DNA of 64,000 nucleotides from Stenotrophomonas rhizophila (GTDB lineage Bacteria > Pseudomonadota > Gammaproteobacteria > Xanthomonadales > Xanthomonadaceae). Under the pieces are notes generated by a model. It was given only the letters and a program-made list of their open reading frames with translations, was not told where the DNA came from and did no database searches. The stretch is from positions 1-64,000 of the forward strand of contig NZ_JACWUO010000007.1 in assembly GCF_020857975.1 (NCBI RefSeq), in the 5' to 3' direction. Positions 7,829 to 16,092 of this stretch are shown here, piece by piece (position 1 is the stretch's first letter; the number at the start of each line of letters is the position of its first letter). The translations under genes were made by a program, and so were the position numbers.

Positions 7829-8293
7829 TGGGGATGTATCCGTTGTACTTCGCCAAACCATTGCAACGAGCCAAAAAGAGAATAGCTGGGCAATTTCCAC
7901 AACTGTACTCTCGCATCTCACCTCTGCCTTGCGAGTGAGTGGATGCTCTGGCTCGATAGCGCCCACTACCGTGTCCCCCATGAATATGTGGTAGTCCCTG
8001 GTTAGGAAGGTCTGTGGCTTCAGCAGGAACCTAGCTTCGTCGCAGACAATATCGAACGAGCGCCCCCAAACGCCGCGTTTTTTCGCGGAGGCGACTGTGG
8101 TCCCGTTGCACTCAAGCGTCCACCGTGCGTTGATCCATCCATCCTTTCGGACGTTATACGTGTTGCCCTCCCATGCGATGGCGCCCTGGTCGGAAAACAG
8201 TTCGAGTGTCAGTTGTGCGTTTCCACTGGTTAGCCCCGACACCAAATAGTTCCAGGAGAACACCGACAGCGGCGTGCATGTCAGCATCGGCAT
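7823..8293 (-). CDS. hypothetical protein, possibly tubby/LURP-one-like fold
   Basis: The 156-residue product is rich in beta-strand patterns (QLTLELFSDQGAIAWEG, WTLECNGTTVASAKK, RDYHIFMGDTVVGAIEP) and ends in a hydrophobic stretch (IAQLFSFWLVAMVWR). A barrel of strands followed by a hydrophobic C-terminal helix is what tubby C-terminal-like and LURP-one proteins show, hence the tentative call. The ATG has GGAG four bases upstream. It overlaps by 13 bases the end of the small gene 8281-8478 on the same strand, so the two may be cotranslated. Confidence 0.6.
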   Translation of the reverse strand: MPMLTCTPLSVFSWNYLVSGLTSGNAQLTLELFSDQGAIAWEGNTYNVRKDGWINARWTLECNGTTVASAKKRGVWGRSFDIVCDEARFLLKPQTFLTRDYHIFMGDTVVGAIEPEHPLTRKAEVRCESTVVEIAQLFSFWLVAMVWRSTTDTSPT

Positions 8294-8478
8294 CGGACTC
8301 CACTCACCGCGGGACGTTCCGGACTGTCGAGTCGAGACCGGGTTGCGGTCTCAGCATCGTTCAGTCTGGATTCGACCGAGTCGTTCGCCATCTGCGACGC
8401 ACCAGTGGCGCCGGTTGCGCCAGTTCGGTTTGCGTTGCCGGCATTGCCGGAGACGCCTGAAGGACCATCCACCGCCAT
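8281..8478 (-). CDS. small Gly/Ala/Asn-rich hypothetical protein
   Basis: The ATG at 8478 has an excellent ribosome site, AGGAG with an eight-base spacer, which decides this start over one 15 codons upstream. The 65-residue product starts MAVDGPSGVSGNAGNANRTG and continues with GATGATGA, a small collagen-like low-complexity stretch, then a charged helix. It overlaps the start of the gene at 7823-8293. I do not recognise it. Confidence 0.45.
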   Translation of the reverse strand: MAVDGPSGVSGNAGNANRTGATGATGASQMANDSVESRLNDAETATRSRLDSPERPAVSGVRCRC

Positions 8479-8573
8479 AATTTTCACTCCTGTGAAGATG
8501 GGGGAGCTGGCGCCATTGATCACGCCGGTTCTCAGAACCTAAGATTATTAGCGTGGCTTGCTACCTGGGTCCA

Positions 8574-9308
8574 CTACAGTCCCAGGATCTCGAAGGCATC
8601 GTCTTGAGGCGCATAGCCAAGTACCCGCTGGCTTTCCTCGAGGTTCAACCGCTTGTAGCGGTTATTGGAAATGCCATTGACGATGGCAAAGTCCACGTGC
8701 TCCGCTTCGACGGCTCGAACGAGGAGCTGCACCGCATCGCGATGGCTGAGGAATGCGCTGACGTCCCGGGCCGAGTGGCTTTCGCCGCGCGTAAAGCTGG
8801 CGAAGTTCGCAATCCTCACTGCAATGACCGACAGCCCTTCCTGGCTGGCGAAATAGGAGCCAAGGGCTTCGCCAAAGCACTTGGTCACGCCATAGATGTT
8901 TTTCGGCCTGACCGGATCGTCGACTGAGACCTGGCGGTCCTCGGGATAGCCTTCAATGGTCTGCGCACTGCTCGCAAAGACCACCCGACGGCATCCTGCA
9001 TCGGCAGCGGCGCGGAAGATGTTGAACGCGCCCTTGATGTTGGCATCGAGCAGGGATCCATAGAAATCGGATACCGGCCCTGGATCTGCGGCAAGGTGGA
9101 GTACCGTGTCGACACCCTCGCAGGCCTTTCGGCATGCATCCAGGTCAGCGATGTCGAGCTCGAGCACATCGCCGTCGCCACCAAGGCTGGAGATATCAAG
9201 ATCGGCAAGTCGCAACGTGAAGCGGTCTGCCGAAAGCTGGCGAAACGCTGTGCCGATTCGACCGGCAGCGCCGGTCAGGAGGACGGTCTTCTTGGAGGGA
9301 TCTGTCAT
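8574..9308 (-). CDS. NAD(P)-dependent epimerase/dehydrogenase (extended SDR)
   Basis: The 244-residue protein has a Rossmann nucleotide-binding motif near the N-terminus (TGAAGRIG, about residues 12-19), the substrate-side HLAADPG, and the catalytic YGVTK with an upstream Ser pair (FASSAQT). The length and motifs fit the uronate dehydrogenase/sugar-nucleotide epimerase group, which oxidises or epimerises sugar acids using NAD. The substrate cannot be told from sequence. It marks the right border of the low-GC accessory region. The 9309-9554 interval beyond it shows nothing. Confidence 0.85.
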   Translation of the reverse strand: MTDPSKKTVLLTGAAGRIGTAFRQLSADRFTLRLADLDISSLGGDGDVLELDIADLDACRKACEGVDTVLHLAADPGPVSDFYGSLLDANIKGAFNIFRAAADAGCRRVVFASSAQTIEGYPEDRQVSVDDPVRPKNIYGVTKCFGEALGSYFASQEGLSVIAVRIANFASFTRGESHSARDVSAFLSHRDAVQLLVRAVEAEHVDFAIVNGISNNRYKRLNLEESQRVLGYAPQDDAFEILGL

Positions 9309-9554
9309 TGAAGGTGTCTGGATCGGCTGGGAAGAACTCGGGCATTGATTCTGCCATCGGCCAGGTTAACGCCAGGCAGCAAGGTCCAGCCGCAGGCAGC
9401 CCAACGTTGGGTGTCTGGCAGGGCTTGTTGGGCGATACGCCCAAGGCATGTAAGGGCATATGCGAGCGTCTTGAACCCACCATCAAGGCGGCGCGGGTGA
9501 ACCGCGTTCCGCTGCTTACCTGATTGGGTGCGGCCCTCTACGGACGCAGGCGGC

Positions 9555-9815
9555 CTACGCCCCCGGCGGCAGTTGCCCATGCCGCCGTCGAAAATCCTCG
9601 AAGCGAACCAGGCTGATGGCCTGGTGCTCGCCGCAGTCGGGGCAATCCAGCGCTGCACCGCCCGGGATCAGGGTGAGGCCGGCGGCCGGTATGGCGGTAA
9701 ACGCGCGATGGCAGCGCAGGCAACGGCAATAGACGCGCAGCAGTTCCAGAATGTGATCGTCGCTGTCGGTCACAGCTTCCACGTCCAACAGATAGAAACG
9801 GCCTGTGTCGGGCAT
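9555..9815 (-). CDS. small zinc-ribbon hypothetical protein
   Basis: The 86-residue product has two CxxC pairs, C32/C35 (CLRC) and C58/C61 (CPDC), spaced like a zinc ribbon, with a short helix-rich N-terminus. GGAGAAGGA four bases before the ATG at 9815 is a strong ribosome site. It probably forms a set with the small gene at 9876-10043 on the same strand. No known family name comes to mind. Confidence 0.75.
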   Translation of the reverse strand: MPDTGRFYLLDVEAVTDSDDHILELLRVYCRCLRCHRAFTAIPAAGLTLIPGGAALDCPDCGEHQAISLVRFEDFRRRHGQLPPGA

Positions 9816-9875
9816 GTTGTCCTTCTCCGGCGGTTGCGGGCGCGGGGGTGACCGCGCACCGGCGACAGGTGCGGG

Positions 9876-10043
9876 TCAAGGCTTCGGTGGTGCCTCGTAG
9901 TCGTCGGGTTCGGCGGTGTGCTCGGCCTCGGGCATGTCCTTGTCTTTCCAGGTCGCCTTGTCGTTGCGGAGCTTGTCCGGCGTGTGCGCCTTTTGCTGGT
10001 CGTCCTTGCCTTCCAGCGGATTGGAGGATGGCGTGTTGTTCAT
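9876..10043 (-). CDS. small hydrophilic protein
   Basis: A 55-codon frame begins at the ATG at 10043 with GGAAG seven to eight bases upstream and ends in TGA at 9876. The product, starting MNNTPSSNPLEGKDDQQKAH, is almost wholly charged or polar (Asp, Lys, Glu, Pro) and probably disordered. Codon use is typical of the high-GC host. It sits 60 bases before the zinc-ribbon gene and 91 bases after the isochorismatase-like gene on the same strand. Confidence 0.6.
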   Translation of the reverse strand: MNNTPSSNPLEGKDDQQKAHTPDKLRNDKATWKDKDMPEAEHTAEPDDYEAPPKP

Positions 10044-10134
10044 GGGGTATCTTCCGGCGGCGGACCGTATGGCAGGTGGATGAAGCTTGAGCGCACACAG
10101 GTGAGCGCAGCGTCCGCGGCGTGTCGTCGCCGGG

Positions 10135-10677
10135 TCATCGCGCCAGGTAGCTGTCCAGCCGCAGTACCTTGGCCGCCTTGGATGCCTCCAGCAGGCGCAG
10201 CGCGGTGGCTTTACCGGAACCGATGCCGGCGACCGCCTCGCGGATCACCACGGTGCGGTATTCGCGCGCATTGCTGTCAAAGCAGGTGGCCGCCACGCAG
10301 GACTCGGCGGTCATGCCGGTCACCACCAGCTCGTCCACCCCCAGCTTGGCAAGCAGTACCACCAGCGGCGTGGCCAGGAACGCCGAGTGTTTGGGTTTGA
10401 GGATGAAGTAGTCGCCCGTCTCGGGCTGCAGCATGCCGGCGATCACCGACGATGCGCCTTCGGTGCCCAGGCAGACGCGGACCAGTTCCTTGAAATCCAT
10501 CTGCCAGTTGGCGAAGTTGTCGTTGGCGTGGATGACCGGGTGGCCATGGGCACGGAAGTGCCTGCACAGCCGCGCGATCCCGCGCGCGGCCCGCACTGCG
10601 CTGGGCTTGAGCTGTTCGGCGTGCGGGAAGTCGAACAGGGTGAACATGTCTACGATCAGCAGGGCGGGTTGTTTCAT
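10135..10677 (-). CDS. isochorismatase-like cysteine hydrolase
   Basis: The 180-residue protein has the three catalytic residues of the isochorismatase/nicotinamidase superfamily in the right places: D10 in LLIVDMF, K96 in ILKPKHSAF and C127 in MTAESCVAA. These enzymes hydrolyse amide or vinyl-ether bonds through a Cys thioester. The start at 10677 follows GGAG; an upstream ATG at 10746 would add an Arg/Pro-rich leader with no ribosome site. The 282-base interval up to 10959 has no gene. The substrate is unknown. Confidence 0.85.
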   Translation of the reverse strand: MKQPALLIVDMFTLFDFPHAEQLKPSAVRAARGIARLCRHFRAHGHPVIHANDNFANWQMDFKELVRVCLGTEGASSVIAGMLQPETGDYFILKPKHSAFLATPLVVLLAKLGVDELVVTGMTAESCVAATCFDSNAREYRTVVIREAVAGIGSGKATALRLLEASKAAKVLRLDSYLAR

Positions 10678-10959
10678 GAAGGCTCCGGCAGGTCTCCGTT
10701 GTCGCGCTGGCGGTGCCAGCTGTTTCTCCTCCGCTTGCCCCGGCAACCCGGCGTCATCGTGCGGTTGGGCCGGGTTGCGTCACCGTCTGCCATCGACTGC
10801 GTGGCCACCTGCTGCGTGGGCGACCCGGTGACATGGCGGCAGCAGCCGTGTTCCTGGAGGCCGCGGCACGCAGGGGCGGCTTTGTCGGCCACCGGGACAA
10901 TGGACTGCCGACGCTACGCGCAGGTTCGTGATGGCCACGCGCACTGCCGTGAAGAACGG

Positions 10960-12018
10960 CTACACGCGGGTCGCTGCGTCCACGCGCGGCAACCAGCCGT
11001 TGCTCCGGTACCAGGCCACCGTGTCGGCGATGGTCTGTTCGATCGGGCGGAACGCCAGCGCCAGTTCCCGCGCGCTTTTGGCGTGGTTGAAATGGCTGCG
11101 GCCGTCTTCCCTGCGCATCAGTTTCACCGTGGCCAGGCTCAGCAGGATGGGCTTGCCAGTGAAGCGTGCAAACAGTTCCTGCAGCGTGGCCATGACGTAC
11201 AGCAGCGGATAGGGCAGCTGGCGGGTGGGCGTTTTGACGCCGGCGATGCGGCCCAGCAACGGCACCAGCGTCTGCATGGTCATGTGCCGCCCCGCGGCCA
11301 GGTAACGCTCGCCGCGTCGCCCGTGCTCGGCGGCGGCGATATGTGCCTGCGCCACGTCGCGCGCATCCACGATGGAGAACGTGCCCGGCGGCAGGCCGGG
11401 CAGCTTCCCCGAGACCACGTCGTTGACCAGCTGGCCCGAGGAGGTGGGGCCGATATCGGCCGGGCCCCACATCCAGCCGGGCAGCACGAAGCTGGCCTGC
11501 ATGTCCGGGTGCGTGTCCAGGAAGTCGGTGACGACCTGGTCGGCCAGGATCTTGCTGCGGTAGTAATCGTCGTGCGCGTCCTCCAGCCGGCGCAGGCTGG
11601 TTTCATCCATGGCGATGCCCGCAGCGCCGTTCAGCACGGCGATCGAGGAGGTCTGCACGAAACGGCGGATACCGGCTTGGTAGGACGCCTCCAGCAGCCG
11701 GCGGGTGCCATCCACATTGATGCGCTGCAGTTCATCCCAGTGGCTGCCGCCCTTGAAGCTGTCGCGGAAGAAGGCGGCGGTATGGAAGACAACATCGCAG
11801 CCGGCCAGCGAGGCTGCGAACCGGCTGACGTCGGCCATGTCGCCCTCCACCAGCTCCACGCCCTGCATCGCCGCAAACTGCGCCTGCCCCTTGGCGGCGG
11901 TGCGGACCAGGACGACCACGCTGATGCCACGGGCAACCAGTGCGCGGACCAGGTTGTTGCCCAGCAGCCCGGTGGAGCCGGTGACGAAGGCGCGGGTGAG
12001 GGTGGGCTGGGTTTGCAT
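10960..12018 (-). CDS. extended SDR (dihydroflavonol-4-reductase-like)
   Basis: The 352-residue protein has GSTGLLGNNLV for NAD(P) binding (about residues 14-24), a conserved HTAAFFRDS, and the YYRSK catalytic motif. It matches dihydroflavonol 4-reductase/nucleoside-diphosphate-sugar epimerase relatives, which reduce carbonyl groups on bulky substrates. The ATG at 12018 is preferred to one at 12078, which lies in the divergent promoter region. It is divergent from a TetR gene that starts at 12166, the usual layout for local repression. Confidence 0.85.
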   Translation of the reverse strand: MQTQPTLTRAFVTGSTGLLGNNLVRALVARGISVVVLVRTAAKGQAQFAAMQGVELVEGDMADVSRFAASLAGCDVVFHTAAFFRDSFKGGSHWDELQRINVDGTRRLLEASYQAGIRRFVQTSSIAVLNGAAGIAMDETSLRRLEDAHDDYYRSKILADQVVTDFLDTHPDMQASFVLPGWMWGPADIGPTSSGQLVNDVVSGKLPGLPPGTFSIVDARDVAQAHIAAAEHGRRGERYLAAGRHMTMQTLVPLLGRIAGVKTPTRQLPYPLLYVMATLQELFARFTGKPILLSLATVKLMRREDGRSHFNHAKSARELALAFRPIEQTIADTVAWYRSNGWLPRVDAATRV

Positions 12019-12078
12019 GTCGATTGAATTCCATATGTCATCTGAGATGTTGACGAACTGTAGCGGGCGAACAACCAA

Positions 12079-12092
12079 ATATCAATTGATAT
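12079..12092. promoter_or_regulatory. palindromic operator candidate
   Basis: ATATCAATTGATAT is a perfect 14-bp palindrome in the 147-base divergent gap between the SDR (start 12018) and TetR (start 12166). TetR-type dimers bind palindromes of this size, and the AT-rich core stands out in a GC-rich chromosome. That the adjacent regulator binds it is inferred. Confidence 0.55.
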
Positions 12093-12165
12093 GCGAATTG
12101 CGTTGGGCAGTGGCCCCGCGCCGTGGGAGCGTCGATATCCAAAGTTCATGTGATATTTTTGGACC

Positions 12166-12813
12166 ATGACCCGCCCCCCCGACCGAAAGCGCCTGACCCG
12201 CGAGGAAAGCCGCGCCCAGACCCGTGAGCGCCTGCTCGACGCAGGCAGGCAGCTGGTGGTGGCCAATGGCTATGGCGGCGCGTCCCTGCGCGACATCGCC
12301 GCGCAGGCCGGCTATTCGCAGGGGGCGTTCTATTCGAACTTCGCCAGCAAGGAAGCGCTGCTGCTGGAGCTGCTGCGGCAACACATGGGCGCCCAGGAGG
12401 CCCAGTTGACTGCCTTGATGGCCGCGCCGCAGACGCCCGAGCAGATGCTCGCGCAGCTGGACCGCTGGGCCCGGACGCTCAACCAGGATGCCGACTGGTG
12501 CACGCTTTCGATCGAACTGCAGCTGCACGCCCACCGCAGCCAGGCCTTCGCGGTGGAATACCAGAAGGTGTGGGACGCGCACCGTGCGGCCCTGGGCGAG
12601 TTCATCGGGCAGTTGTTCGACGCGCTTGGGCACGTCCCGCCGGCCAGCCCGGAGGAACTGGCGGCCGGCTTCATGGCCCTGTCCCATGGTCTGGCCCTGC
12701 AGGCGGTGGCAACTCGCACCGAGACCTCCGGGCGGCTGATCATGGTGCTGCTGCGCGGTTTGATCGCCAGCGCGGCCGATGCACCGGGCGGCGCTGGCCG
12801 CGCCGATCGCTAG
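12166..12813 (+). CDS. TetR family transcriptional regulator
   Basis: The 215-residue protein has the TetR HTH at about residues 38-60 (ASLRDIAAQAGYSQGAFYSNF followed by SKEALLLELL). The rest is helical and would form the ligand-binding and dimer domain. It is divergent from the SDR at 10960-12018 and shares the palindrome at 12079-12092, so it likely represses that gene and itself until a small molecule binds. The ligand is unknown. Confidence 0.85.
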   Translation: MTRPPDRKRLTREESRAQTRERLLDAGRQLVVANGYGGASLRDIAAQAGYSQGAFYSNFASKEALLLELLRQHMGAQEAQLTALMAAPQTPEQMLAQLDRWARTLNQDADWCTLSIELQLHAHRSQAFAVEYQKVWDAHRAALGEFIGQLFDALGHVPPASPEELAAGFMALSHGLALQAVATRTETSGRLIMVLLRGLIASAADAPGGAGRADR

Positions 12814-13255
12814 CCGATTTCATCGGCGACCTGGCCCCGGGGTGACGGTTCTGCCGCCGACGCCAGCGTCCATGACAAACGCACGATGGTGACGCTCGGC
12901 TGATCCCATCGGCATTGCGGCGGCTGGGGCGGGCAGGCTTAGGCCACTTGCGCATCCGGCCTGCCGGCCATTGCTGCACGGCAGGCAACACCATGCGTCC
13001 AGCCACGGCTCTACTGCCTTCCTCGCGCGTCTCCTACGCTGGTTCCACACGGCGCCCTGCCGTGCTCTGCGTCCAGTGCCCCCGGGCATTGGGCACCGCC
13101 CTCAAGCGAGTCACCGCACGGTGCTGCCTGGCGCTTCTGCCCGGGCAGCGAGGTGCGCGGCCTCATGCGACGGCGGACGGCAGTACTGTGCGGCCCGTCC
13201 GCACAGCGCCAGCCCGGCATCACTGCCTGCCAGCCAACCCCTGTGGAGATCCCCC
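12814..13255. other. 440-base interval with no supported gene
   Basis: All open frames here are Arg-, Ala- and Pro-rich shadows without ribosome sites. No repeat or clear hairpin was seen. It lies between the TetR gene and the MBL-fold gene, and must include the promoter for the latter. Confidence 0.4.
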
Positions 13256-14176
13256 ATGTTCAGCCTGGAAAACCCTGTGACCCCCGTCGCGCCGGCGCGC
13301 GACGAACTGGTGCCCTCGCGCTATGCGCTGAAGGTCGGCGATATCGATGTGCTGGTGGTCAGCGATGGCGTACTGCCGCTGCCCACCCAGATGCTTGGCC
13401 ACAATGTGCCGCAATCCGAACGCGCGCCCTGGTTCGAGCAGATGTACCTGCCGCAGGATGCGTTCGACTGGGCGTTGAACGTGATGGTGGTACGCAGCGG
13501 CGACCGCGCCATCCTGATCGATGCCGGCCTGGGCATGGACCCGGACCTGCAGCTGCCGCGTGCCGGCCAGCTGATCCGCCGCCTGGGGGCGTCGGGCATC
13601 GACCTGGCCGAGATCACCGACGTGGTGATCACCCACATGCACATGGACCACATCGGTGGCCTGCTGGTGGACGGGGTGAAGGCGCAGCTGCGGCCGGATC
13701 TGCAGATCCACATCGCCGCGGCCGAAGTGGCGTTCTGGAAATCGCCGGACTTCACCCGCACCAACATGCCGCCGGGATTCCCGGACGCGCTGCGCGCCAC
13801 CGCCACGCATTTCTGGGCCGAGTACAGCAGCTATGTACGCACCTTCGAAGACGAGCACGAGGTGGCGCCAGGCGTGGTGGTGCGGCGTACCGGTGGCCAC
13901 ACCCCGGGCCACAGCGTGGTGCGGCTGGCTTCCGGCGGGCAGGCGCTCACCTTCGCCGGTGACGCGGTGTTCGCCGTCGGTTTCGACCAGCCGAACTGGC
14001 ACAACGGCTTTGAACACGACCCGGACGCCTCGGCACGCGTGCGCATCGCGCTGCTGCAGGCGCTGGCCGGCACCGGCGAGCTGCTGGTGGCCACCCACCT
14101 GCCGTTCCCGTCGGTAGGCCGGGTGTCGGTGGAAGGCGATGCGTTTCGTTGGGTGCCGGTGTTCTGGGATTTCTGA
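13256..14176 (+). CDS. MBL-fold metallo-hydrolase
   Basis: The 306-residue protein has the metallo-beta-lactamase signature HMHMDH at residues 127-132, preceded by AILIDAGLGMD, and later GGHTPGHS with the third metal-binding His. These residues bind two zinc ions and activate water for hydrolysis. Related proteins include lactonases that open N-acylhomoserine lactones, but the family also contains many other hydrolases, so I stop at the fold. The ATG has GGAG seven bases upstream, and the frame extending upstream to 12971 is not supported. Confidence 0.85.
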   Translation: MFSLENPVTPVAPARDELVPSRYALKVGDIDVLVVSDGVLPLPTQMLGHNVPQSERAPWFEQMYLPQDAFDWALNVMVVRSGDRAILIDAGLGMDPDLQLPRAGQLIRRLGASGIDLAEITDVVITHMHMDHIGGLLVDGVKAQLRPDLQIHIAAAEVAFWKSPDFTRTNMPPGFPDALRATATHFWAEYSSYVRTFEDEHEVAPGVVVRRTGGHTPGHSVVRLASGGQALTFAGDAVFAVGFDQPNWHNGFEHDPDASARVRIALLQALAGTGELLVATHLPFPSVGRVSVEGDAFRWVPVFWDF

Positions 14177-14200
14177 TCGCAGCCCTGCCGGACCCGTGTC

Positions 14201-14240
14201 GGCAGCACGCAACGCGCAGCATTGCGCGCTGCGTGCTGCC
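14201..14240. terminator. long hairpin between convergent genes
   Basis: GGCAGCACGCAACGCGCA (14201-14218) pairs with 14222-14240 over 18 positions with one mismatch. The hairpin lies between the stop codons of the MBL gene (14176) and the sigma-factor gene (14251), where a bidirectional terminator is expected. No T run is present. Confidence 0.5.
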
Positions 14241-14250
14241 GGTGCGGTTG

Positions 14251-15138
14251 CTACTGGATTCGGGTCAACCGCTGTTCGGCCAGGCGTTGCAGTTTGTGCG
14301 GGTTGCGCTGCACCAGGATCTCCACGATGCGGTCGCCATCGGTATCCATGGCCATCGCCGCCTCCAGCACGCCGTCGAAGTAGCGCAACAGGCCGAGCCG
14401 GCCATTGAGCATCGCCGGTACGATCTGCAACTGGTCCTTGCGGCGCAGGTGCGGGGCGTAAAGCAACTGGGCGATGCGGGCACCGCCCCGCAACGGCTGG
14501 GGGAAGGCGGTGACGATGCCGCCGCCGTCGCCGATAAGCACCGCCGACTCGGCCATCAAGGCCTTCATGGTCTGGAGGTCGCCACTGGAGACCGCGTCGG
14601 TGAATCGGCGCAACAGCCGCTGGTGGACGTCCTGGGGGATGTTGTAGCGCGGCCGCGCCTGGCGAAGCTGCGCGCGTGCACGATGCACGATCTGCCGGCA
14701 CGCCGCTTCGGTCTTGCCCAGCGTGCGTGCGACCACTTCGTACTCCTGCTCGAACACATCGTGCAGCAGGAAGGCGGCGCGCGCGTCCGGGGCCAGCCGC
14801 TCCAGGACGTTGAGGAAGGCCACCGACAGGTCGTTGGCGGTTTCAAGCACGTCCTCGGGGCTGGTGCCGGGGTCGGTGAGCAGCGGTTCGGGCAGCCACA
14901 TGCCGACATACTGTTCGCGCGTGCGCCGGGCCAGGCGCAGGACGTCGATCGCGCGGCGGGTGGTGGCGGCCACCAGCCACGCCTCGGGGCTGTCGATGTC
15001 CTGCTGGTCGGCACCGTGCCAGCGCAGCCAGACATCCTGGACCACGTCTTCGGCCTCGGCAGCCGCGCCGAGCATGCGGTAGGCCACGCCGAACAGGCGT
15101 GGGCGCAGGCGGGTGAACAGTTCGGTGGGGTCGTCCAT
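14251..15138 (-). CDS. ECF41-type RNA polymerase sigma factor with SnoaL-like C-terminus
   Basis: The 295-residue protein has sigma region 2 (about residues 8-75: LRPRLFGVAYRMLG and AEDVVQDVWLRWH), a linker containing YVGMWLPEPLL, region 4 (about 115-165: LLHDVFEQEYEVVA then RAQLRQ), and an extra C-terminal domain. The WLPEP motif and a GDGGG segment in the C-terminal domain are the marks of ECF41, in which the SnoaL-like extension controls activity in place of a separate anti-sigma. A cupin gene lies 81 bases upstream on the same strand. ECF41 factors often sit beside oxidoreductases, epimerases or decarboxylases; an SDR gene is 2 kb away. Confidence 0.9.
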   Translation of the reverse strand: MDDPTELFTRLRPRLFGVAYRMLGAAAEAEDVVQDVWLRWHGADQQDIDSPEAWLVAATTRRAIDVLRLARRTREQYVGMWLPEPLLTDPGTSPEDVLETANDLSVAFLNVLERLAPDARAAFLLHDVFEQEYEVVARTLGKTEAACRQIVHRARAQLRQARPRYNIPQDVHQRLLRRFTDAVSSGDLQTMKALMAESAVLIGDGGGIVTAFPQPLRGGARIAQLLYAPHLRRKDQLQIVPAMLNGRLGLLRYFDGVLEAAMAMDTDGDRIVEILVQRNPHKLQRLAEQRLTRIQ

Positions 15139-15219
15139 ACCAGGGCAGACGGGACACAGGCCCGGATTGTGACACCGCGGCCGGGATCCTGCGCCGCCCT
15201 GGCGGCGGCGCAGCCGGGC

Positions 15220-15639
15220 TCAGCGGTTGGCCGGCAGTACCGCGGGCGTGCCGATGTCCTTGAGCAGGAACACCACGAACTTCGCCGGTTCGGTGCGGCT
15301 GGCGTTGCGGCCGACGGTATGCAGGTCCTGCGGGCCTTCGTGGAAGGCCTGGCCCGGGCCCAGGGTGACCTCATCGCCGCCGGCCACGCCCATCACGATG
15401 CGGCCTTCAAGTACATACACAAAGCCATGCGCGTCGTGGCGGTGCACCGGGTCGGCGCCGCCGGGCGGGTACTCCACGGTGAGGATCAACGCCTCCTTGC
15501 CGGGGTAGTCGGGCAGCGGCTGGGTCATCACCGCATGCACGATCGGTTCGGGCGCGGCGGGCGGATCCGCCGCAGGCGCGGCGGTGGCGCTGCCCATCGG
15601 CAGCAGGGCGGACAAGGCCAGGGAATAAAGGGATGGCAT
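15220..15639 (-). CDS. exported cupin-domain protein
   Basis: The 139-residue protein starts with a short signal peptide (MPSLYSLALSALLPMGSATA, cleavage after about residue 20) and a single cupin barrel with VHRHDAHGFVYVLEGR and later HEGPQDLHTVGRN, both cupin motifs with metal-binding His. It may bind a metal and a small substrate in the periplasm. AGGAGA with a six-base spacer fixes the ATG at 15639. It lies upstream of the ECF41 gene on the same strand and is a candidate target or partner. The 15640-15837 interval shows nothing. Confidence 0.8.
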   Translation of the reverse strand: MPSLYSLALSALLPMGSATAAPAADPPAAPEPIVHAVMTQPLPDYPGKEALILTVEYPPGGADPVHRHDAHGFVYVLEGRIVMGVAGGDEVTLGPGQAFHEGPQDLHTVGRNASRTEPAKFVVFLLKDIGTPAVLPANR

Positions 15640-15837
15640 GGACGATCTCCTGGAGGTCGCGGCAACGCGAGCGGGCCGCGAAGGCGGCACCGACGTGGTG
15701 CCTGGCTGGGTTGGAAACAGCCAACGCAGCCTAGGTGCATGCAGGGCACCGCGGTAGGCGGGGGCAGGGACGCACGGTGATGCAGAAAAAACACCACTGG
15801 GCTGTCACAGCGTCCGGTGCTGGTCCGTCTGCCGGGC

Positions 15838-16092
15838 ATGGACCCCACCCACGACCGCCGCTGTGCCCTGCCGCCCGCCAGTGAGCGGGTCTGGCATGCC
15901 TTCCTGGCCGCGCTCGACCAGTTGCCCCCCGATGTCCGCGCCGTGCTGTTGCTGCACGATGTGCTGGGGGCAGGGCTGGACGACATCGCGCCGCTGCTGG
16001 GCATGGACCTGCCGGCCTGCCGGCAGTGCCTGCAGCAGGCACGTACCTGCCTGCGCGCCAACGGCGACGCCCTGGCGCCTGGAGCATCATGA
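15838..16092 (+). pseudogene. sigma region 4 remnant
   Basis: An 84-residue frame contains FLAALDQLPPDVRAVLLLHD, then VLGAGLDDIAPLLGM, CRQC and RTCLRAN. Aligned by eye to the neighbouring ECF41 protein, it matches region 4 (FLNVLERLAPDARAAFLLHD, TEAACRQIVHRARAQLR) over about 55 residues. Region 2 is missing and no ribosome site precedes the ATG at 15838. I read it as the tail of a lost second sigma-factor gene; it still ends in ATGA, overlapping the LysR start, so any translation of it would couple to LysR. Confidence 0.45.

Noticed and set aside
1..8550. prophage or insertion sequence as the cause of the low-GC region
   Set aside because: No integrase, transposase, terminase or capsid gene is seen. 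The region has only small and unrecognised genes and repeats, so its mode of entry is unknown.
10387..12027. 546-codon plus-strand frame
   Set aside because: It is antisense to the isochorismatase-like and SDR genes, is Gly/His/Arg/Gln-rich, and has no ribosome site. High GC makes such shadow frames common.
12915..13280. 121-codon plus-strand frame
   Set aside because: It lacks a ribosome site, is Arg/Pro/Cys-rich and runs into the start of the MBL gene in another frame.
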